Assembly: GCA_028876065.1 (NCBI GenBank)
Contig: JAGWTI010000007.1
Span: forward strand, 1 to 61,944
Reading direction: 5' to 3'
Length of the DNA stretch: 61,944 nucleotides
Source: Nitrospirota bacterium
GTDB lineage: Bacteria > Nitrospirota > Nitrospiria > Nitrospirales > Nitrospiraceae
Position 1 is the stretch's first letter. Each line of letters opens with the position of its first letter. Both the position numbers and the translations under genes were made by a program. The notes beneath the pieces were generated by a model. It ran no database searches, had not been told where the DNA came from, and saw only the letters and a list, made by a program, of their open reading frames with translations. Below are positions 1 to 8,559 of the stretch, in pieces.

Positions 1-879
1 GTCCTCTCGATACCCCAGCAACGCGACCAAGATACTGGTCATCAGGTAGTACGGCCGATAGTCTTCCTGCAGCAACCCGATCGATCGGACGACGTAGGCG
101 TCGATTCCTGGCCCTTCCTCTCGTCCCTGCAACAGACGGCGTACGGTTTCCAGGAACATCGTCTTGCCCATGCCCGCCGCGCCCTCAACCACGATGAACC
201 GGCCCTCGCCTTGATCGAATTGCTGGATCGCCGTCTTGACCTGGTTCAGTTCCTCTTGTCGTGCGCAGATGGCGCCACCGACCAACTGCCGCAGGACGAC
301 CTTGTCGGAGACGGCCTCCGGCTGCGTATCCGAGACATGCACGATGCGATCGCGTCCTGCCCGCTTGGCCTGGTAGAGAGCCGTATCGGCTTTCTGGGTC
401 AATTCTTTTCCGGTTTTCGCATTGTCCGGCGCGGTTGCGATGCCGATGCTGAGCGTCAGCGGCAGTTCCACCCCTCCCGCCAACCGCAGTGGTTCGGCAT
501 GAATACGCTCCACAAGCGTTTCCGCCAGCACCAGCGCCTCATCTTTCAACCCGCTCGTCAGAACGATGAACTCATCGCCGGCATATCGGATGGGGATACT
601 CTGCTCCCCCGACACATCCTTGAGCAGCCGGGCGACATACACCAAGGCTTGATCACCGGCATCGTGTCCATGGGTATCGTTGATCCGTTTGAAATAGTCT
701 ACGTCCATCATCAAGAGCGAGATCGGCGCGACATCGAGCAGATCCCAGCGGACCTGGTGCTCGAAGTAGTTGAGGAGAAAGCGGCGGTTCGGGATCGCGG
801 TCAGTTCATCCTCAAAAATGAGGCGCGCCGGGTCTTTCCCGAGCTGTTGGATCGAGGCGATGAGATCGTCGTACTGCAT
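1..879 (-). CDS. GGDEF diguanylate cyclase fused to an AAA-type ATPase (partial, C-terminus outside window)
   Basis: The reading frame opens with ATG at 879 and stays open to base 1, so only the first 293 residues are present. Residues about 20-185 form a GGDEF domain with the signature RYAGDEF; the catalytic motif is AGDEF at residues 100-104. From about residue 205 a second domain begins, with a Walker A motif GAAGMGKT at 233-240, followed by sequence typical of the large ATPase modules of signalling proteins. The family makes cyclic di-GMP from two GTP; AGDEF variants can be active, but activity here is not shown. No membrane segment or sensory domain precedes the GGDEF domain, so the protein is probably cytosolic and may be controlled by its ATPase part. 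The start has only a weak ribosome binding site. Confidence 0.85.
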   Translation of the reverse strand, partial: MQYDDLIASIQQLGKDPARLIFEDELTAIPNRRFLLNYFEHQVRWDLLDVAPISLLMMDVDYFKRINDTHGHDAGDQALVYVARLLKDVSGEQSIPIRYAGDEFIVLTSGLKDEALVLAETLVERIHAEPLRLAGGVELPLTLSIGIATAPDNAKTGKELTQKADTALYQAKRAGRDRIVHVSDTQPEAVSDKVVLRQLVGGAICARQEELNQVKTAIQQFDQGEGRFIVVEGAAGMGKTMFLETVRRLLQGREEGPGIDAYVVRSIGLLQEDYRPYYLMTSILVALLGYRED

Positions 880-1146
880 GATTCTGATTGTAGGGAGCGC
901 CCGCCACGTGAGCGGAATGCCGCGCACACGCATGATTCCAGCGCGACGGAATTCGCTTCATGCTATCGGCGTCGCGGCACGTTCGCTTCGAAGGTGTCAG
1001 TGTACTGTAACCGATGCGGCGTGGGAACTAAAAGATCTTTTCAAAAAAGGGACGCGGATGGCTCGCAACGCGGTCAAACCTCGGCACCTATTCATCGCAC
1101 CAGAATCCAGCCAACGCCGTGACTGCCGGCGGCCGGCGTCAAGGGC

Positions 1147-1398
1147 TCAGATTCTCATACAACCGGGGGGATTCAGCCGCAGCAGACTGCGCCTGACCGG
1201 CCCTGCCATGTCGACGGGGACCCTCCAGGCACGCACTACTGGGGCATCCGTTCGCCGCCGTGACACTCCGATTTGTGCGTCCAGCGTGACCCGATCCTGC
1301 GCCGACCGGAGGTCGCGCGTCTCGTACGGCAGCAGGAGCGCACCACCGAGACTCAACCAGACCGCGCAGCCACCCGCCGCGCAGGAGAACCAGCGCAT
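1147..1398 (-). CDS. Small hypothetical protein with hydrophobic N-terminus
   Basis: An 83-codon frame begins 6 bases after the stop of the upstream ABC ATPase gene. An AAGGA ribosome binding site overlaps that stop codon. Residues 1-24 are hydrophobic (MRWFSCAAGGCAVWLSLGGA and onward), which could be a signal peptide or membrane anchor; the rest is arginine-rich without a recognisable domain. The spacing and ribosome binding site favour translation, but the arginine-rich composition is also what a random frame looks like in GC-rich DNA. No function can be assigned. Confidence 0.3.
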   Translation of the reverse strand: MRWFSCAAGGCAVWLSLGGALLLPYETRDLRSAQDRVTLDAQIGVSRRRTDAPVVRAWRVPVDMAGPVRRSLLRLNPPGCMRI

Positions 1399-1404
1399 TC
1401 GTCC

Positions 1405-2196
1405 TTAGCGCGACCGGCCCGGCATGGCCTGATAGTAACCATTGGCCCGCACCAGCGTCACCGGCGTCTCGAACAGATCGGCGAGGTTGTCCCCGGTCAG
1501 AACCGTCCGCTTGTCTCCATCCCCGACGATCCGCCCGGCTTTCAAGAGCACGATGCGGCTCACCTCGGGCGGAATTTCATGGATGTGATGCGTCACCAGA
1601 ATAATCGTCTTCCCATCGCGTATCAAGCGTCGGACGATTTCGAGATACCGGAAACACGCGTTCAGATCCAGGCCGCCGGTCGGCTCGTCCAGGATCAGCA
1701 CGCCCGGATCGTGCACCAGAGCCCGGCCGAGGAGGAAACGCCGCTGCTCCCCGGCAGACAGTTCGGCGAACATCCGGTCTTTGTGGGACGTCACGCCCAG
1801 TTCGTCCATGACGTGATCGGCACGGTGCCGCTGCGCCGGCGTGAACCGTTGATGGTCGTATGTTCCAACGCTGGCATAGTAACCGGACAGCACGACGTCC
1901 GTGCCGCGCACCTCGTCCGAATAACGATGGTGAAGATCATGGGAGACGATCCCGAGCCGCGCGCGCAAATCCCAGACGTCCCATTGCTCCCGGCCGAACA
2001 GCCGGACGTACCCGTCCTCGCGAGGGACGGGGGAGAGCTCCCTGGAGAGCAGCTTCAGCAACGTGGATTTGCCGGCGCCGTTGGGGCCGAGAATAGCCGT
2101 ATGCTCGCCGACCGCAATGTCGAGCGACAGCTCCTCGAAGACTCTCGTTTCGCCCCGGTAGACCGTCGCACGCTTGATATCAAGGACTCCGGGCAT
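1405..2196 (-). CDS. ABC transporter ATP-binding protein
   Basis: A 263-residue ATPase subunit. It shows Walker A GPNGAGKST (residues 37-45), the signature LSAGEQRR, Walker B VLILDEPTGGLD and the switch histidine in LVTHH. The closest architecture I recognise is the stand-alone ModF/YlmA-like group. No permease or binding protein is encoded beside it, so the substrate cannot be inferred and a non-transport role is possible. The frame extends upstream to 2337, but ATG 2196 is chosen because the ATPase fold starts directly after it and the upstream 47 residues look like non-coding extension into the divergent promoter region. Confidence 0.88.
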   Translation of the reverse strand: MPGVLDIKRATVYRGETRVFEELSLDIAVGEHTAILGPNGAGKSTLLKLLSRELSPVPREDGYVRLFGREQWDVWDLRARLGIVSHDLHHRYSDEVRGTDVVLSGYYASVGTYDHQRFTPAQRHRADHVMDELGVTSHKDRMFAELSAGEQRRFLLGRALVHDPGVLILDEPTGGLDLNACFRYLEIVRRLIRDGKTIILVTHHIHEIPPEVSRIVLLKAGRIVGDGDKRTVLTGDNLADLFETPVTLVRANGYYQAMPGRSR

Positions 2197-2355
2197 GACG
2201 CCTCGCTGTATGTCGCCCGCATCAAACCCGAATGGCGGCCAAAATTCAACCGACCGTGGGCTGTGCTTTTTCTTCGAGCAAACCGCGCCGACCTTGGTTA
2301 TACTTTCGTCCATCGGCTTGCTCATCAACCCAGACAACCAGATCGAGGAAGCTCC

Positions 2356-3378
2356 ATGTCTGTTCAGCTCCGTGACCTACTCATCGTCGGCCTGACCATG
2401 GCGACATGGCTCGCCTCATCGCCCTCGTCGGCGACGGCCCAAACATCCGACGACCATCTCAAACAAGCGGTCGAACGGGCCAAACAAGCGACCGTCGGCA
2501 TCCTGAACGCCACCCCGGAAGCCCGCCAATCGGGCTACGATGCCCAGTTGTCCTTCCGCGGCACCGGCGTCCATCTCCGGAACGGCTACATCCTCACGGC
2601 CCGCCATGCGGTGGAACGCCAGAGCGGCAGCACCGCCAACGTCCCCCCAACCATTTTGATCCTCACGCAGCGGCTCGAGGAATTGCCCGCCAAGCTGGTG
2701 GGCGACAATCCCTACTTGGATCTTGTCTTGTACAAATTGGCCTACATGGTGGACTCGCTCGAGGGCGCGGACCTGTCGTTCAGCGCGCTGGACGCCACGA
2801 CGGGCCAGCAGGTCTTCACCGTCGGCTATCCCCTGGGCTGGGGCCCCACGATCGCCTACGGCCGGATCGGCAATCCCAACACCTTTTTGCAAACCGTGGA
2901 CACCAGACTCATCCAGTCCGACGTCCCCGTCTGCAGCGGCAACTCCGGCGGCGGGCTCTTCAACGCCGAGGGGGAACTGGTCGGCATCATGCACGCGATC
3001 ATCAAGACCGACGAAGCGCAAGGCGGCCATGGGTGCAGCCGGTTGGCCTTTGCCGTCCCCGGCGGGCTGGCCAAGAAGATCGTCACGGCATTGCTGGAGA
3101 ACAAACAACCGGGGTTTTCTCGGCTGGGCCTCCAGATGAAAGTCGTCAAAATCGACAACCGGTGGCGCGTCGCCGTCGGGGGTGTCTCCGAACCGGCCTC
3201 GTTGGGCGGCGTGCAAAAGGGCGACCTCCTGCTGGCCATCAACGATATGGAGATCACCGACGCGGCGCAACTGAAGAACTATCTGATGGAGCGCACGACT
3301 CCCGGCCAAAAAGTCGTCTTGCGCGTCCTGCGCGGGGACAAAGAACTGGCCCTCACCATTACGCTCGGCGGGGTGTAG
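2356..3378 (+). CDS. Trypsin-like serine protease with C-terminal PDZ domain (HtrA/Deg-like)
   Basis: A 340-residue exported protease. Residues 1-28 form a signal peptide ending near SATAQ. The catalytic triad is visible as H84 (TARHAVE), D122 (YLDLVLYKL) and S197 (CSGNSGGGLF). Residues about 250-340 are a PDZ domain (LGGVQKGDLLLAINDMEI). This is the standard HtrA layout with one PDZ domain, acting in periplasmic protein quality control or specific processing. A GAGGAA ribosome binding site sits 6 bases before ATG 2356. The open frame continues upstream to 1273, but that part is antisense to the ABC gene. The next gene starts 5 bases after the stop, so the two are probably cotranscribed. Confidence 0.9.
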   Translation: MSVQLRDLLIVGLTMATWLASSPSSATAQTSDDHLKQAVERAKQATVGILNATPEARQSGYDAQLSFRGTGVHLRNGYILTARHAVERQSGSTANVPPTILILTQRLEELPAKLVGDNPYLDLVLYKLAYMVDSLEGADLSFSALDATTGQQVFTVGYPLGWGPTIAYGRIGNPNTFLQTVDTRLIQSDVPVCSGNSGGGLFNAEGELVGIMHAIIKTDEAQGGHGCSRLAFAVPGGLAKKIVTALLENKQPGFSRLGLQMKVVKIDNRWRVAVGGVSEPASLGGVQKGDLLLAINDMEITDAAQLKNYLMERTTPGQKVVLRVLRGDKELALTITLGGV

Positions 3379-3383
3379 CGACC

Positions 3384-3737
3384 GTGCCGCTCCCGACACA
3401 CCAGCGGCCACGAGCCGGACGAAGCCTGCTCGCAAGCCTGGCGGGAGTACTGTTGCTGATCGGTACGGTCGAGGCGGGAAGCAGCCGGATCGCCTTGAGC
3501 GTCACCGGCGCAGGCTGCGATCGTCAGCGCAGCGCGATGGAAGCTGCCCTCAAACAGTTGCCGGGCGTCAGGGCCGTGGATTCCCGCACGGTCCCAGGCC
3601 ACGTCCTGATCGACGTCGAGGAGGGCCGCGTGACCGCCGCTGACCTGGCCGCAGCCGTCAACGAAATCGCCGGCCAAGGCAATTCCTGCCTGGCCGAGGC
3701 GATGCAATCCTGTATCACCGCGGAGCCGCCCCAATAG
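3384..3737 (+). CDS. Small exported protein with a degenerate heavy-metal-associated (HMA-like) fold
   Basis: A 117-residue protein starting at GTG 3384, five bases after the protease stop. Residues 13-31 (RSLLASLAGVLLLIGTVEA) form a signal peptide or anchor. The remainder has the beta-alpha-beta-beta-alpha-beta pattern of HMA domains: IALSVTGAGCDRQ, then ALKQLPGVRAVD, then GHVLIDVEEG, then TAADLAAAVNEI. The metal-binding CxxC is reduced to one cysteine (GCDRQ), so copper binding in the usual way is unlikely. Two further cysteines lie near the C-terminus. It probably works with the upstream protease; function unknown. Confidence 0.65.
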   Translation: MPLPTHQRPRAGRSLLASLAGVLLLIGTVEAGSSRIALSVTGAGCDRQRSAMEAALKQLPGVRAVDSRTVPGHVLIDVEEGRVTAADLAAAVNEIAGQGNSCLAEAMQSCITAEPPQ

Positions 3738-4034
3738 GCTCGCCCCTCGCCGCTCCCTACCCGGAAAATCCTGCCGAGTTCCCGGCACATTCTTCCTAGA
3801 CTCAGGCATTTCACGGACTCTGTGCCGTAACAACACTCCACAACGAGGTCTTCCTCAAACGAACGACGGGCCAATCGCAGGGTCCAGGAATTGCTCTGTG
3901 CCCCAAGGTCGCATTAGCCGCGGGGTCGCGCTCGTCGAGGAGGCCATGTCTCACTCACCCTCGTGACGCACGCCCCCTGACAAACAGATCGCAGTTGCAT
4001 GGAGGATCACCTTGCACGGGTGATTGAGTGATGT
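3738..4034. other. Intergenic region with a small hairpin before the next start
   Basis: No convincing gene was found here. A 6-bp hairpin (ATCACC at 4006-4011 with GGTGAT at 4019-4024) ends ten bases before the ATG at 4035 and could affect initiation of the next gene. GGAGG at 4001-4005 is followed by no usable frame. No clear promoter was recognised. Confidence 0.35.
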
Positions 4035-4475
4035 ATGAATATCTCAAACTCAGACCTGTCCAACGCCTTGCAGCAATTCATCCAGGATACGGCGGAGAAC
4101 TCGCAAAACCAGACCTCGCCATCCACCGACCTTGGGAGCCTGCTGGACGCCGTAGCACAACCTCCTGCCTCGGCACCGTACGGGGCAGGGTCAGGCTCCC
4201 CTTCCGATTCCGTGTCGATCTCGCTTGAAGCGCAGATGCTCCAGGCCGCTTCGCCAAGCGCGACCAACCCACTGTCGGCCGACTTATCTGGCGCCTCCTC
4301 GTCGCCTGACGACAGCGTATCGAGCCTCCTCTCCTTGGACCAACAGGTGATACCGGCGTTACCACCGGACCTCTTGGCCGCATTCGAACGGCAGCTCCAA
4401 TCGGCACAGACGCAGGATCAACCGACCGGCACGACGGCCGACAACCCACCGCCGTCGGTCAACACCACAGCGTAG
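4035..4475 (+). CDS. Low-complexity protein, paralogue of the next gene
   Basis: A 146-residue protein rich in Ser, Gln, Pro, Ala, Asp and Thr, with no signal peptide, membrane segment or known domain. The central motif DSVSISLEAQMLQ (about residues 56-68) recurs as DTVAISLQAQLLQ in the gene that follows, and both proteins start MN-S and carry NGQNQ/NSQNQ-type stretches, so the pair arose by duplication. Similar D-S/T-V-S/T-hydrophobic-S motifs occur in small flagellar or secretion-associated proteins such as FlgM-like factors; that resemblance is only suggestive. The ribosome binding site is weak (GAGTGA) and a small hairpin precedes the start. Confidence 0.6.
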   Translation: MNISNSDLSNALQQFIQDTAENSQNQTSPSTDLGSLLDAVAQPPASAPYGAGSGSPSDSVSISLEAQMLQAASPSATNPLSADLSGASSSPDDSVSSLLSLDQQVIPALPPDLLAAFERQLQSAQTQDQPTGTTADNPPPSVNTTA

Positions 4476-4494
4476 GACGCAAGGGAGGTATGGC

Positions 4495-5109
4495 ATGAAC
4501 GTATCGCAGACCGACTCGTCTTTATGGATACAGATGCTCTATCAGAACAATGCGGCCAATGGCCAGAATCAACCGGCCGGCACGCCTGACAACGGATCGA
4601 ATTCCGTGACGGATACCGTCGCGATCTCCCTCCAGGCACAGCTCCTCCAATGGGAAGGACAGACCAGCGACGGGGCGGGTCAACAGGCGTGCACCGGAAC
4701 CAACCCGCCATCGCCAGGAGCCGCCCCTGTGGCAGGGACGAATCCCGTGACGACACCTGGAACGAGCCCCGCATCAACCGGAGCGGCGCACACACACCAT
4801 CATCACCATCACCATGGCGGTGGCCAGGGAAGCGCGTCTGGGTCCGGGCAGAATTCCATGCAGGGTATCGCGGGGGAGCTTCTGGCGGCATTAGGCCAGG
4901 ACACCCCGTCGAACCAGACCGGTTCCGGACAGACAACGGATGCTGACGGCGACGGGGACGCACCTTCGTCCTTTATCCAGCAATTGGCCCAAGGCATTTC
5001 CCAAGACCTCATGGCTGCATTGGGACTCGGCACGTCGTCCACACAGTCCGGGCAAAACACCGGCACCTCGGCCGGGAACTCGACACAGACGACCAAAGTA
5101 ACCGCTTAA
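4495..5109 (+). CDS. Low-complexity protein with a histidine tract
   Basis: A 204-residue protein, second of a duplicated pair, starting 19 bases after its paralogue with a strong GGGAGGT ribosome binding site. Residues 43-55 hold the shared motif DTVAISLQAQLLQ. Near residue 101 lies an HTH7 run (HTHHHHHHH) followed by GGGQG, a plausible Ni, Zn or Co binding tract. Two similar segments follow: GIAGELLAALGQDTPSNQTG and GISQDLMAALGLGTSSTQSG, an internal repeat of about 20 residues. No signal peptide. Composition (Gly, Ser, Thr, Gln, Asn) suggests a disordered or secreted protein. Function unknown. Confidence 0.65.
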   Translation: MNVSQTDSSLWIQMLYQNNAANGQNQPAGTPDNGSNSVTDTVAISLQAQLLQWEGQTSDGAGQQACTGTNPPSPGAAPVAGTNPVTTPGTSPASTGAAHTHHHHHHHGGGQGSASGSGQNSMQGIAGELLAALGQDTPSNQTGSGQTTDADGDGDAPSSFIQQLAQGISQDLMAALGLGTSSTQSGQNTGTSAGNSTQTTKVTA

Positions 5110-5128
5110 TCTGCGATACCCATCCGAT

Positions 5129-5162
5129 GGTGACGCCACCGGCACAAAGCCGTGGCGTCACC
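5129..5162. terminator. Strong hairpin between convergent genes, possible bidirectional terminator
   Basis: GGTGACGCCAC at 5129-5139 pairs perfectly with GTGGCGTCACC at 5152-5162, and the stem can extend inward by CGGC/GCCG with one bulge. It lies 20 bases after the His-tract gene and within the tail of the convergent hydrolase transcript. There is no T tract on either side, so it may stop transcription only with help, or mainly protect 3' ends. Confidence 0.55.
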
Positions 5163-5319
5163 GCATCCCGAATGGTCGCACGGCTGGAGATTCCCGCGCA
5201 TCAGGGACTCCGCCCTCACGCTGCCCGCATGTCGGACGGACGGCTCGAAGGACTATATCGAGGCAGGTCGAGAGGTCGAACGGTCACAGCCAACGCCGGC
5301 GACTGCTTCGGGCAGCCCG

Positions 5320-6090
5320 CTACACAGACGCAGCGTCTTCGTCCGCCGGACGCTTCCGCGAGATTTGCGAGCAAAGGATCAGGATGTTCGCCAATTCTCC
5401 GGAGTGCGAGATCATCGGCGAGTGGTCGGACTCCAGCGTGAAGACGGCCTGGAAGGAGAAGGGCTTGCGCATCTGCCGTTGCCGGGTGAGGGAGATGCTG
5501 CGGTCCCTCGTACATTCGACATAAAACTTGGTGAGCCCTCCGAAGACGCCCTCATCGTACGTCACGGCTTCCACGGTGGGCCTCAGCGGATCGGGACGGA
5601 GTTTGGGCTGCACCCATTTGACCGTCCCGGGATCGCAGTCGCCGTAGAGCACCTCCGCCACGCCTTGGGGCGAGATCTGACGGCTCAACCCATCCTTGGA
5701 CGACGTCACAAAGAGATCGGCCCGCGCATCCACGTCGCCGCGCGACAAGTCGAGCAACGACTGCCCGCTCCTGGGCACATAGGCGGTCAGGTAGACCAGA
5801 CATTGCACCCGCGCAGGCAAGGCCGCCGCGACCGGGGTGATGACCATTCCGGCGAGGCTGTGCCCGACCAGCACCACCGGATCTTTGCAGGAGACCAGGA
5901 CCTGCTGGATGTCGTTGATATAGGTCATGAGGGTGATCGTGCTGAAGGACCGCCGGTCCGACCCATGGCCCGGCAAGTCCGGGGCAATCACGGTGTGGCC
6001 CTGTTCTTTCAGGAGCGGCGTCACCCGATCCCAGACCCAGCCCCCATGCCATGCACTGTGCAAGAGAACAAACGTGCTCACGACTGTCAC
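5320..6090 (-). CDS. Alpha/beta hydrolase (methylesterase / hydroxynitrile-lyase-like family)
   Basis: A 256-residue hydrolase. It begins FVLLHSAWHGGWVWDRV, the oxyanion region of the plant methylesterase/hydroxynitrile-lyase-like family, and carries the nucleophile elbow GHSLAG near residue 96. The catalytic histidine is probably in LESDHSPMIS near residue 222. Family members hydrolyse small esters, including salicylate and pyrethroid-type esters; the substrate here is unknown. Translation starts at GTG 6090, 21 bases after the stop of the phosphatase gene, so the two form an operon. The protein lacks a signal peptide and is probably cytosolic. Confidence 0.85.
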   Translation of the reverse strand: MTVVSTFVLLHSAWHGGWVWDRVTPLLKEQGHTVIAPDLPGHGSDRRSFSTITLMTYINDIQQVLVSCKDPVVLVGHSLAGMVITPVAAALPARVQCLVYLTAYVPRSGQSLLDLSRGDVDARADLFVTSSKDGLSRQISPQGVAEVLYGDCDPGTVKWVQPKLRPDPLRPTVEAVTYDEGVFGGLTKFYVECTRDRSISLTRQRQMRKPFSFQAVFTLESDHSPMISHSGELANILILCSQISRKRPADEDAASV

Positions 6091-6111
6091 CCGTCGAGTT
6101 TCATATGATGG

Positions 6112-6591
6112 CTATATGCGATTCACACGAGCCAGCAACGCCGGGATGGCCTCCCAAATATAGTCGATGACCCAGAGGGTATAGGCTTTCGCGGCCTCCT
6201 GGTTCTGCTCCCAATCCGGAATCGCCTCCTCCACGTCGAGCACCGGCTCATCCCGTTCATAACATATCTGATTGAACAGCGGCACCTCCCGGCCAAAGTG
6301 CCGGCGAATGAACTCCTGATGGTCGCGCCCCATGGCCACCACCAGACGCGCGCCGGTCAGCAGGTCCTCCGTGAGTTTCCGCTGCACGTGCCGGGAAGGG
6401 TCGGCGCCCTTCTCCAGCAAACGGCCACGGACCAACGGATGCACCGGTTGGGGCCTGGCCTCGATGCCGGCCGAGCCGACCAGGTAGCCGCTCCCCGTGC
6501 CCGCCCTGGCCCGCAACGCGTGCTCCGCGACCAAACTCCGAAAGACGTTGCCCGTGCAGACGAACAGGATGGACGTCACGTGGTTCCGCAT
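6112..6591 (-). CDS. Low-molecular-weight protein-tyrosine-phosphatase / arsenate-reductase-like protein
   Basis: A 159-residue protein with the P-loop CTGNVFR (C-x5-R) close to the N-terminus ([17 protein letters not shown]) and a late acidic loop ([10 protein letters not shown]) that supplies the general acid in this fold. The fold serves phosphotyrosine phosphatases and thioredoxin-linked arsenate reductases. The P-loop has Val-Phe where many phosphatases have Ile-Cys, so substrate preference is uncertain. No ars genes are nearby, which argues mildly against arsenate detoxification. It is the first gene of a two-gene operon with the hydrolase. Confidence 0.85.
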   Translation of the reverse strand: MRNHVTSILFVCTGNVFRSLVAEHALRARAGTGSGYLVGSAGIEARPQPVHPLVRGRLLEKGADPSRHVQRKLTEDLLTGARLVVAMGRDHQEFIRRHFGREVPLFNQICYERDEPVLDVEEAIPDWEQNQEAAKAYTLWVIDYIWEAIPALLARVNRI

Positions 6592-6717
6592 GCGCAGGTG
6601 ATGGTACCACAGCCGCGCGCTTTGCCAAATCCCCCGGCCGATCCGTTGCGCGGCCTTTTCTTTGATTGTCGGGAGGCCGGACGGTACAATGGCGGCGGTT
6701 CACTCGGGAACAGCGTG

Positions 6718-7599
6718 ATGCACGTCTCGCCGGCACAGAAGCAACGGTCCGACACACCACCGGGCAAGCCATCCCCGGAAGCGGCCAAGCTGCAGACCCG
6801 CTTGTGCCGGTTGGTCGGCGAAGCCATCGCCGACTACCGCATGATCGAAGACGGCGACAGGATCATGGTCTGCCTGTCCGGCGGGAAAGACAGTTACGGC
6901 CTCCTGGATGTGTTGCTCGCGCTGCAGCGCCGGGCTCCGGTCCGGTTCGACCTCGTCGCCGTCAACCTGGACCAGAAACAGCCGGGCTTCCCCGCCCACG
7001 TGCTCCCCGACTACCTCTCGCGGCTCGGCGTCCCCTTCCACATCGAAACGCGAGACACCTATTCCATCGTCAAACGCATGATTCCCGAAGGACACACCAC
7101 CTGCTCGCTCTGCTCGCGGCTGCGGCGGGGTGTGCTCTATCGCGTGGCCTCCGAGCTGGGGACGAACAAGATCGCGCTGGGGCACCATCGGGACGACATC
7201 CTCGAAACCCTCTTTCTGAACATGGTCTATGGCGGCAAGCTGAAAGGCATGGCGCCCATTTTCAGGGCCAAGGAACGGGGCCATGTCGTCATCCGGCCGC
7301 TGGCCTATGTCCCGGAGGCGGATCTGGCCCGGTATGCCGAACTCAAGGCCTTTCCGATCATCCCCTGCGACCTCTGCGGCTCACAGGAAAATCTGAAACG
7401 CAAGGCGGTCAAGACGTTGCTGCAAGACTGGGCTCATCGTTTTCCTGGAAGCCTGGAGAACATCTTCGCGGCCATGGCCCATGTCGTCCCGTCACGCCTC
7501 ATGGACCGCCGGCTCCATGACTTCGCCGCGCAAGCAGCCGCCGGTCAGGAGCTACGGATCGGGCATGAGGATGAAGAAGAGGATGACCTTCCCGCCTAA
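6718..7599 (+). CDS. ttcA: tRNA 2-thiocytidine biosynthesis protein TtcA
   Basis: A 293-residue PP-loop ATPase that thiolates cytidine 32 of certain tRNAs. The PP-loop SGGKDS lies at residues 54-59. The iron-sulfur cysteines are present as CSLC (C129, C132) and CDLC (C217, C220). [15 protein letters not shown] and the downstream PLAYVPE segment are typical of TtcA. The C-terminus adds a short acidic tail ([11 protein letters not shown]). The start at ATG 6718 leaves a normal-length N-terminus; the frame stays open upstream but overlaps the divergent phosphatase gene. The next gene is convergent, 23 bases away. Confidence 0.94.
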   Translation: MHVSPAQKQRSDTPPGKPSPEAAKLQTRLCRLVGEAIADYRMIEDGDRIMVCLSGGKDSYGLLDVLLALQRRAPVRFDLVAVNLDQKQPGFPAHVLPDYLSRLGVPFHIETRDTYSIVKRMIPEGHTTCSLCSRLRRGVLYRVASELGTNKIALGHHRDDILETLFLNMVYGGKLKGMAPIFRAKERGHVVIRPLAYVPEADLARYAELKAFPIIPCDLCGSQENLKRKAVKTLLQDWAHRFPGSLENIFAAMAHVVPSRLMDRRLHDFAAQAAAGQELRIGHEDEEEDDLPA

Positions 7600-7622
7600 C
7601 AGACCGCCGCTCCCGCCACCCC

Positions 7623-8360
7623 CTACGTGGCCAGCCACGCCTTCAGGATCAGCACCGTCCCGGAGACGAACAGGAACAGCGCAAAGATCGCCCGATACCG
7701 GTCTTTGCTGAGCTTGGCATACACAAGCTGTTCCATCACCAGATAAGTCCCCACCCCGGCCAGCACGTAGAGGATCGCCTCCGAGAGTCGGACGGGAAAC
7801 CGCTCCAACGTCACGAGCAAGGTCACGAATTGAAAGAAGGCGAAGGTGCCGTAGGCCACCGCCATCGTCACCCGCTGGACGTCTTTCTCATAGTGCTTGC
7901 CGTGGACGAGCGCCGTCAGGAGGGAGCCGCCCAGGTTCGTCAACCCGTGAATGAGCCCCATCGCGACGAAGTACGTCCGTTCGTAGCGGACCAGGGATTC
8001 GGTCCACTGTTCGACCGGCTTGCAGATATCCTTCAACGCCACCACGATCAAAAACAGTCCGACGACGGGGCCGATATTGATCGGCGTGCGGGCCACCATG
8101 ACCAAACACCCGATGATGCCGGGCACCGACAGGGTCAGGAGCTTCGCATAGAACCGCCGATCGATGTGCGCATGGTGTTTGGTAATCTGCAGCAGATTGA
8201 TCGCCCAGGCGATGGGAAGCAGGATGGTCAGCGCCGCCACGAAAGGGTAGCCCAAGACCAGAAGAATGGGCGTGCCGAAGAGAAGGACTCCAACCCCGAA
8301 TAGAGACTGAATGGTCGCCGTCGCCACGACCGCTGCCAGGATGTCCAGCTGGATGGGCAT
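7623..8360 (-). CDS. TauE/SafE-family membrane permease
   Basis: A 245-residue integral membrane protein with about seven to eight hydrophobic segments. The first half (ATIQSLFGVGVLLFGTPILL) carries the conserved glycine-rich TauE signature, and the second half starts GLIHGLTNLGGSLLTALVHG, the repeated signature of this family. Members export sulfite, sulfoacetate or other organic anions; the substrate here cannot be told. Start ATG 8360 is preferred over an upstream TTG because GGGGGG lies just before it. The gene is divergent from fabI and not in an evident operon. Confidence 0.87.
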   Translation of the reverse strand: MPIQLDILAAVVATATIQSLFGVGVLLFGTPILLVLGYPFVAALTILLPIAWAINLLQITKHHAHIDRRFYAKLLTLSVPGIIGCLVMVARTPINIGPVVGLFLIVVALKDICKPVEQWTESLVRYERTYFVAMGLIHGLTNLGGSLLTALVHGKHYEKDVQRVTMAVAYGTFAFFQFVTLLVTLERFPVRLSEAILYVLAGVGTYLVMEQLVYAKLSKDRYRAIFALFLFVSGTVLILKAWLAT

Positions 8361-8559
8361 ACCCCCCAATCACGGATCCGACACAGCGGCCCCTCTGCAT
8401 CCGGCGTACGCAGACCGAGCCACGAAGCGGGCGCAGTCTAGCACGAGCGGGCATCGGGACCAACCCCTCCCTTCTCCATTTAGTGGGTTCACACCCGCGA
8501 CGATTCATGTTATCTTCGGGCACGTTCCAACCGGACGCAACGGAGGAGATGACGGAGCC

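Noticed and set aside
1273-2355. Long rightward open frame continuous with the protease gene
   Set aside because: It lies opposite the well-supported ABC ATPase gene, has no domain, and the protease has a proper ribosome binding site and signal peptide starting at 2356.
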